Of a stretch of DNA of 37,617 nucleotides, positions 33,608 to 37,617 are shown in pieces. Origin of the DNA: Peptococcaceae bacterium (GTDB taxonomy: Bacteria > Bacillota > Desulfitobacteriia > Desulfitobacteriales > Syntrophobotulaceae). The position numbers and the translations under genes were made by a program. The first letter of the stretch is position 1, and each line of letters opens with the position of its first letter. The stretch spans positions 1 to 37,617 of the forward strand of contig WRHI01000018.1 in assembly GCA_009783315.1 (NCBI GenBank), written 5' to 3'. Below the pieces are notes generated by a model, which was not told where the DNA came from, made no database searches, and saw only the letters and a program-made list of their open reading frames with translations.

Positions 33608-36600
33608 TTATTCGCTGCGCAGTGCTTCCACGGGATCACGCCGAGAAGCGGCGGCTGATGGGATCAAGCCCGCTACAAATGACAGCGCGCAGCTGATGCC
33701 GACCAGAAGAAGGGAGGGTCCCGGAGGCAGCTGAGCAAGATTGGCCACATCAAAGTTGGCTTCCACAATAATGTTGGCTGGGATACAGAGTAAAGCTGTG
33801 ATCAGCAAGCCGATTACCCCCGCCGAAAAGCCGATGATCAATGTCTCGGCGTTGAAAACATTGGCGATGTTTTGCTTGCTGGCGCCGATGGAGCGCAGGA
33901 TGCCGATTTCTTTCTTGCGTTCCAAGACCGATATATAGGTGACAATGCCAATCATGATGCTTGATACGATCAGGGAGATGGCCACGAAGGCCACCAGCAC
34001 CATGCTGACCATGTTGATGGCCTTGGTCACCTCAGTCATCAGCGCGCCAACAATATCGGTGTAGACGATGACCTTGTCTTCCTCGCCGGTGTTCTTCATG
34101 CGCAAATTATAATTATCTAAGATACCGAGAACCTCTTGTTTGCTCTCAAAATCTTTGGGATAGATGGAGATGCCTGAAGGGTCGGCAGGATCAGCGTAGC
34201 CTAAGAGTTTCAGGTTCGTTTCGTAGGTTTTTTGCTGGGTGGTCATCATGGAGAGCATCAACTGGGCCAGCTGCTCTTGATCTAAATTGAAATCAAAAAG
34301 ATTCTCGAAAAGCCCGGGAGAGATACCCATGGCTGAGCTCATGACGCTCGTCAGCTGACCCATGGCGCCGGTCATCGCTGTTGATAACTGCCGTTGCAGG
34401 GCGGTCATGAATTGTACCATGAAAGCTTCGATGGTCTGTTGGAGATAACCGCCGAAGGCTGCGGAGATTTTTTGGAGCAGGGGATTCAAGTTAACGTTCG
34501 CTGAAAAATAATCTTGCACTTTCGCGGAGACATCCGGCTGAGACAGCCAACTTGTGAAATCCGTGAACACATCATCCAATAAACCATCCGGAGCAAACCC
34601 GGCTTGTGTCAGATAATCGCTGATCAAATTCGAGATCCCTGCCATAATCGCGCCGCCATTAATGACCGATGTCAGCGCGGGCGTCAGTGTGGCGAGCCGC
34701 GGTTCCAGCCAGCCCGGAAAGGCCGCTATCATGGCGTAGGGATCCGTAAGGCCTTCGTCACCGCAGTAGCGCAGGTATTCGGCGAGGACGCCTTCGGCAA
34801 GGGCATTCAGCCTCGACACATCTACGGCGTTCGTTAACATAAGGGCCAAGGCGGCTTGAGTTTCCGCAGTTTGCAGATACGGGCCAAAACCGCTGAGCAG
34901 CCGCTGCGCTTCCGGACCGGCGTCAGGCAGGCGGTCCGCAAGATAGTCGCCTAGCACAGCTGTCGCGAAATCGGCCAAACCGTTGAGAGGCAAGTCGCTC
35001 ATATCCAGTGAAGTAAGCAGGGTTGTCAGATCCATAGCAGGCAAGTCGGACATGTTGGCGAACATAGAGCCCATATCCATGGATCCCATATTCAGCGCGC
35101 TGGCAAAGTCGAGGTTGCCAAAAGGATTGCCGCCGAAATCAAAAAGACCGCCAAAACCGTCCGCGTCAATATCCAGCATCTTGCCCATATCAAAGTCGGC
35201 CATTCTTTCGCTGTTGATTTGATCAAAAGTCTTGCCGGTGAAGACATCAATGTCTTTGGAAGCCAGTTGGTCTTTCACAATATCGCTGATGGCGGCTTTG
35301 GCTATAAGATAGTCAATGAGTTCCGGCGTGTAGTTAATGCCCGGGCGGAGCGTGGAAAGATCGCTGCCCGACTTGGGCGACAGGATGCCGACGATGTGCA
35401 GACGCTCCGAGCGGTTGACCAGATCTTTCAGGAAATTTTGGTCGTCGCGACGGTCAATATAGACCTCGTATACGCTGTCAAAAGTGTAAAAGTCGGTCGT
35501 CGGCGCCAGCCGTAAATCAACGTTCATAATATCTTGGTAATTGTATACCCGGTTGTCGATGGGAATGGAAACGTTTTTTTGGTTCATGAAGTCGGTGAAC
35601 ATCTGCTGCAGCAGCTCAGGGTCACGCAGGCCCAAGGTGTACATCAGGTAATCAGAGATCCTGCCGCCTTCAGCCAGCACCACAATGCATTCATTGTAAG
35701 ATTCGGGCCATTTGCCGGCCACAACATCATACTGATCTTGTACAAGGGAGATCTTACGCGGCAACGGGTTGAAAACGCCCATATTCATGCCAAAGCTCCA
35801 GGCCGAACTGGTGCTGCCCATGCCGGCCGCGGTAGGGTCCATCATTTGAGCCATGGTATCGGGATTGACTTGCCAGACTTTGTCGGAAGTGTCTCCCAGA
35901 AAGATTTGCGGCGTCACGTCGTAGGAGTATTCAATAGCGTTAACGTATTGTCCCATTTTGCTTTCTGTGTCTTTGTCCAAGAATAATTTCAAAGAGGCCA
36001 AGTCGTTGGTTGTTATGCTCTTGAACATATTGGTAAGCATCTTGACTTCGCGCAGCGTATCATTAGCGTCTGTGCCGGCCGACTGTCCATGATTGCCCCG
36101 GGGGCCCCAACCGCCTTGGTTATCGCCGGAACTGTCGTCTCCGTCGGAGTTGCCGCCCATCAGCATGGATGTTAAGTCGATACCGCTGCGGGTGATGGTC
36201 AGAGGATATTGGGAGAGGGTGCCTTCTTCCACGCCTTTAATGTAGTTTTGAACGCCGTTGGCCAAAGCCAGTATGGCGGCGATGCCGATGATGCCGATTG
36301 ATCCCGCGAAAGCCGTCATGAGGGTGCGGCCTTTCTTGGTCATAAGATTGGAGAAAGATAACACTAGGGACGTCAAGAAACTCATGGAAGCACGTCTTAT
36401 GGGTTTCGCGAAGCCGCTGTAGCCGGCGTCCGGCGTATAGGGATCGGTATCGGAAACAATGCGCCCGTCGGACAAATTAATGGTTCGGGTGGCGTATGTT
36501 TCGGCCAATTCAGCGTTATGTGTAACCATAATAACCAGACGATCACGGGCGATGCGTGTCAAAAGATCCATGATCTGCAGGCTGGTTGTGGAATCCAGGG

Positions 36601-37111
36601 CGCCGGTAGGTTCATCGGCCAGCATGATCTCCGGGTCATTGACCAAAGCCCGGGCAATGGCGACCCGCTGCATCTGTCCGCCGGAAAGCTGGCTCGGTTT
36701 TTTGTGGATATGTTCGGAAAGGCCCACTTCTGCCAGAGCCCGTTTTGCCTTACTTTGCCGTTCGGCTTTCGATACGCCGGAAAGGGTCAACGCCAGTTCC
36801 ACATTGGCCAGAACAGTTTGATGGGTGATGAGGTTATAACTCTGAAACACAAAACCAATACGGTTGTTGCGATAGGTGTCCCAGTCGCGGTCTTTGTAAA
36901 GCTCGGTGGAAACGCCTTCAATTAATAGCTGGCCGGAATCGGCGTGATCCAGACCCCCAATGATATTTAAAAGAGTTGTTTTGCCTGAGCCCGACGGTCC
37001 GAGGATAGCGGCGAACTCGTTGTCGCGAAAGGTCACGGAAAGCCCGTTTAAGGCGGTTTGTTCAAAACCGGCGACATTATAAGTTTTGGTTATTTTTCTT
37101 AGTTCAAGCAT
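33608..37111 (-). CDS. MacB-type ABC exporter, ATPase and permease fused
   Basis: 1167 aa. Residues 1-230 are the ATPase (Walker A GPSGSGKTT 38-46, signature LSGGQMQRVA from 142, Walker B IMLADEP from 162, H-loop MVTHN). A membrane helix at 262-288 leads to a large extracytoplasmic domain (about 290-1030) containing a Gly/Asp/Ser-rich low-complexity stretch. Three helices follow (1033-1060, 1091-1113, 1133-1152), with the FtsX coupling loop ISVLERKKEIGILRSIGASK. This is MacB order, but the outside domain is about 740 residues, several times the usual 200 or so. GAGGG lies 6 nt before ATG 37111. Transport of a peptide or antibiotic is plausible, not shown. An extended -10 promoter and tandem palindromes lie upstream. 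Confidence 0.93.
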   Translation of the reverse strand: MLELRKITKTYNVAGFEQTALNGLSVTFRDNEFAAILGPSGSGKTTLLNIIGGLDHADSGQLLIEGVSTELYKDRDWDTYRNNRIGFVFQSYNLITHQTVLANVELALTLSGVSKAERQSKAKRALAEVGLSEHIHKKPSQLSGGQMQRVAIARALVNDPEIMLADEPTGALDSTTSLQIMDLLTRIARDRLVIMVTHNAELAETYATRTINLSDGRIVSDTDPYTPDAGYSGFAKPIRRASMSFLTSLVLSFSNLMTKKGRTLMTAFAGSIGIIGIAAILALANGVQNYIKGVEEGTLSQYPLTITRSGIDLTSMLMGGNSDGDDSSGDNQGGWGPRGNHGQSAGTDANDTLREVKMLTNMFKSITTNDLASLKLFLDKDTESKMGQYVNAIEYSYDVTPQIFLGDTSDKVWQVNPDTMAQMMDPTAAGMGSTSSAWSFGMNMGVFNPLPRKISLVQDQYDVVAGKWPESYNECIVVLAEGGRISDYLMYTLGLRDPELLQQMFTDFMNQKNVSIPIDNRVYNYQDIMNVDLRLAPTTDFYTFDSVYEVYIDRRDDQNFLKDLVNRSERLHIVGILSPKSGSDLSTLRPGINYTPELIDYLIAKAAISDIVKDQLASKDIDVFTGKTFDQINSERMADFDMGKMLDIDADGFGGLFDFGGNPFGNLDFASALNMGSMDMGSMFANMSDLPAMDLTTLLTSLDMSDLPLNGLADFATAVLGDYLADRLPDAGPEAQRLLSGFGPYLQTAETQAALALMLTNAVDVSRLNALAEGVLAEYLRYCGDEGLTDPYAMIAAFPGWLEPRLATLTPALTSVINGGAIMAGISNLISDYLTQAGFAPDGLLDDVFTDFTSWLSQPDVSAKVQDYFSANVNLNPLLQKISAAFGGYLQQTIEAFMVQFMTALQRQLSTAMTGAMGQLTSVMSSAMGISPGLFENLFDFNLDQEQLAQLMLSMMTTQQKTYETNLKLLGYADPADPSGISIYPKDFESKQEVLGILDNYNLRMKNTGEEDKVIVYTDIVGALMTEVTKAINMVSMVLVAFVAISLIVSSIMIGIVTYISVLERKKEIGILRSIGASKQNIANVFNAETLIIGFSAGVIGLLITALLCIPANIIVEANFDVANLAQLPPGPSLLLVGISCALSFVAGLIPSAAASRRDPVEALRSE

Positions 37112-37250
37112 ATTCAGTCCCTCGCGTTGATTTATTGCGGCACGTGAAATTAATCATTAGGTTGGCGATATATCAGATGGAGATATATCAGGGCTGTGTT
37201 AAGCTAAGCATAGAGGTTTTCCTTTCTATTCTGTATTTCAAAATCAGGTC
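37112..37250 (-). other. Untranslated leader of the MacB-type gene with a direct repeat
   Basis: The leader from the likely start near 37244 to ATG 37111 is about 130 nt. It contains GATATATCAG twice (37167-37176, 37182-37191), 15 bp apart, each with the palindromic core GATATATC; these could bind a regulator. No riboswitch was recognised. Confidence 0.4.
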
Positions 37251-37259
37251 ATTATACCA
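37251..37259 (-). promoter_or_regulatory. Extended -10 promoter of the MacB-type exporter gene
   Basis: On the minus strand TGGTATAAT is a perfect -10 box (37251-37256) with the TGn extension. No good -35 box is found at 16-18 nt, as in promoters that use the extended -10 or need an activator. Confidence 0.6.
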
Positions 37260-37278
37260 AACGAATATCAACGGAATC

Positions 37279-37314
37279 TCAACAATTCTGTTGATATTGC
37301 AACAATTCTGTTGA
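37279..37314. promoter_or_regulatory. Two tandem palindromes, candidate operator
   Basis: TCAACAATTCTGTTGA (37279-37294) is an inverted repeat with 6-bp arms; CAACAATTCTGTTG occurs again at 37300-37313. The repeat distance is 20 bp, about two helix turns, so two dimers could bind on one face. They begin about 23 bp upstream of the -10 box, at the -35 region. Confidence 0.65.
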
Positions 37315-37329
37315 CTGGCTTTGGTGCTA

Positions 37330-37357
37330 ATCTCATTATAAAACAAAATAATGAGAT
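37330..37357. promoter_or_regulatory. Perfect 10-bp inverted repeat
   Basis: ATCTCATTAT and ATAATGAGAT flank an 8-nt loop. No T run follows on either strand, so a protein site or a cruciform is more likely than a terminator. Confidence 0.5.
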
Positions 37358-37359
37358 GT

Positions 37360-37617
37360 CAAAGGAATTGCCATGATTTTTCCAGTGTTACAGATCAGAC
37401 CCCAGCCGGAGGGGGCGGTGGGGAGAGGGGGCGGAGGTTGGGAGGGGTGTGAGGCGCGTTCGCCGAGCCGTGCTCCGTGTCGGCGCAGCTCTAGGGCATC
37501 TGCGCAGAGAGCGCAAAAGTGTGTCCTGAAGTGAGTTTCGCACCGAAAGGAGGGAAAGCGCGGAAGTCACATGCTTTGTAAGAGATGAGGGCAGGCCCTT
37601 CGGAATCGACATTCAGG
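37360..37617. other. GC-rich region without a recognised gene
   Basis: A purine-rich stretch (many GGAGG and GGGG runs, 37400-37450) followed by GC-rich sequence to the window edge. One open frame on the minus strand (37388-37612) has the low-complexity Arg/Ser/Pro content of chance coding in GC-rich DNA. A structured RNA or the leader of a gene beyond the edge is possible, but none was recognised. Confidence 0.3.

Noticed and set aside
37388-37612. 74-codon frame at the right edge
   Set aside because: Arg/Ser/Pro-rich translation of GC-rich DNA without a ribosome binding site or recognisable family.
37360-37617. Group II intron, RNase P or riboswitch
   Set aside because: None of the conserved core motifs of these RNAs could be recognised in the visible part.

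Overview
The window looks like chromosomal DNA of an anaerobic, spore-forming member of the Bacillota (Clostridia-like, mid-range GC). The clues are a fused aldehyde/alcohol dehydrogenase (AdhE), a YtaF-type sporulation membrane protein, strong GGAGG ribosome binding sites, ABC exporters of Gram-positive type and a MazEF pair. No tRNA, rRNA, CRISPR array or transposase gene was seen. The taxonomic reading is inference only.

Positions 298-18849 (minus strand) hold three consecutive nonribosomal peptide synthetase (NRPS) genes, read from high to low coordinates. Their domain order is [truncated C]-A1-T1-C2 / A2-T2-C3-A3-T3-E3 / C4-A4-T4-C5-A5-T5-E5. This is a five-module line that would give X1-aa2-D-aa3-aa4-D-aa5. 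A1 lacks the Asp that holds the amino group of an amino acid, so the starter is probably an acyl or aryl acid or another unusual unit. Module 2 is split between two proteins at the C-A linker. The line ends in an epimerization domain, and no thioesterase, reductase or terminal condensation domain is present, so release must happen elsewhere or in an unusual way.

Positions 19096-23522 (plus strand, divergent from the NRPS genes) hold an ATPase-permease pair, a probable exporter or immunity pump for the peptide. The ATPase carries a roughly 430-residue N-terminal extension made of a helical segment followed by three kinds of tandem repeat, which is very unusual for such a protein. Positions 23642-25564 hold a hypothetical gene, mazEF on the minus strand with a well-formed promoter/operator, and a small lipoprotein gene. 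Positions 25781-28432 encode AdhE. Positions 28617-31325 are a three-gene ABC-2 exporter operon. Then come ytaF (minus), a zinc membrane protease of family M50 (plus), a MITE-like element, and a large ATPase-permease fusion (minus, 33608-37111). The fusion gene's promoter region carries two palindromes 20 bp apart. The last 500 bp show no convincing gene.

A theme of the window is short tandem repeats. Heptamers related to TGACAAT/GGACAAT, 18-nt units and a GGCTGA...TCAGCC hairpin lie inside NRPS adenylation-domain loops in frame. Heptamer arrays also supply the stop codons of one NRPS gene and of adhE. The two larger NRPS proteins look like a duplicated dimodule, and the repeats have expanded and moved since that duplication.
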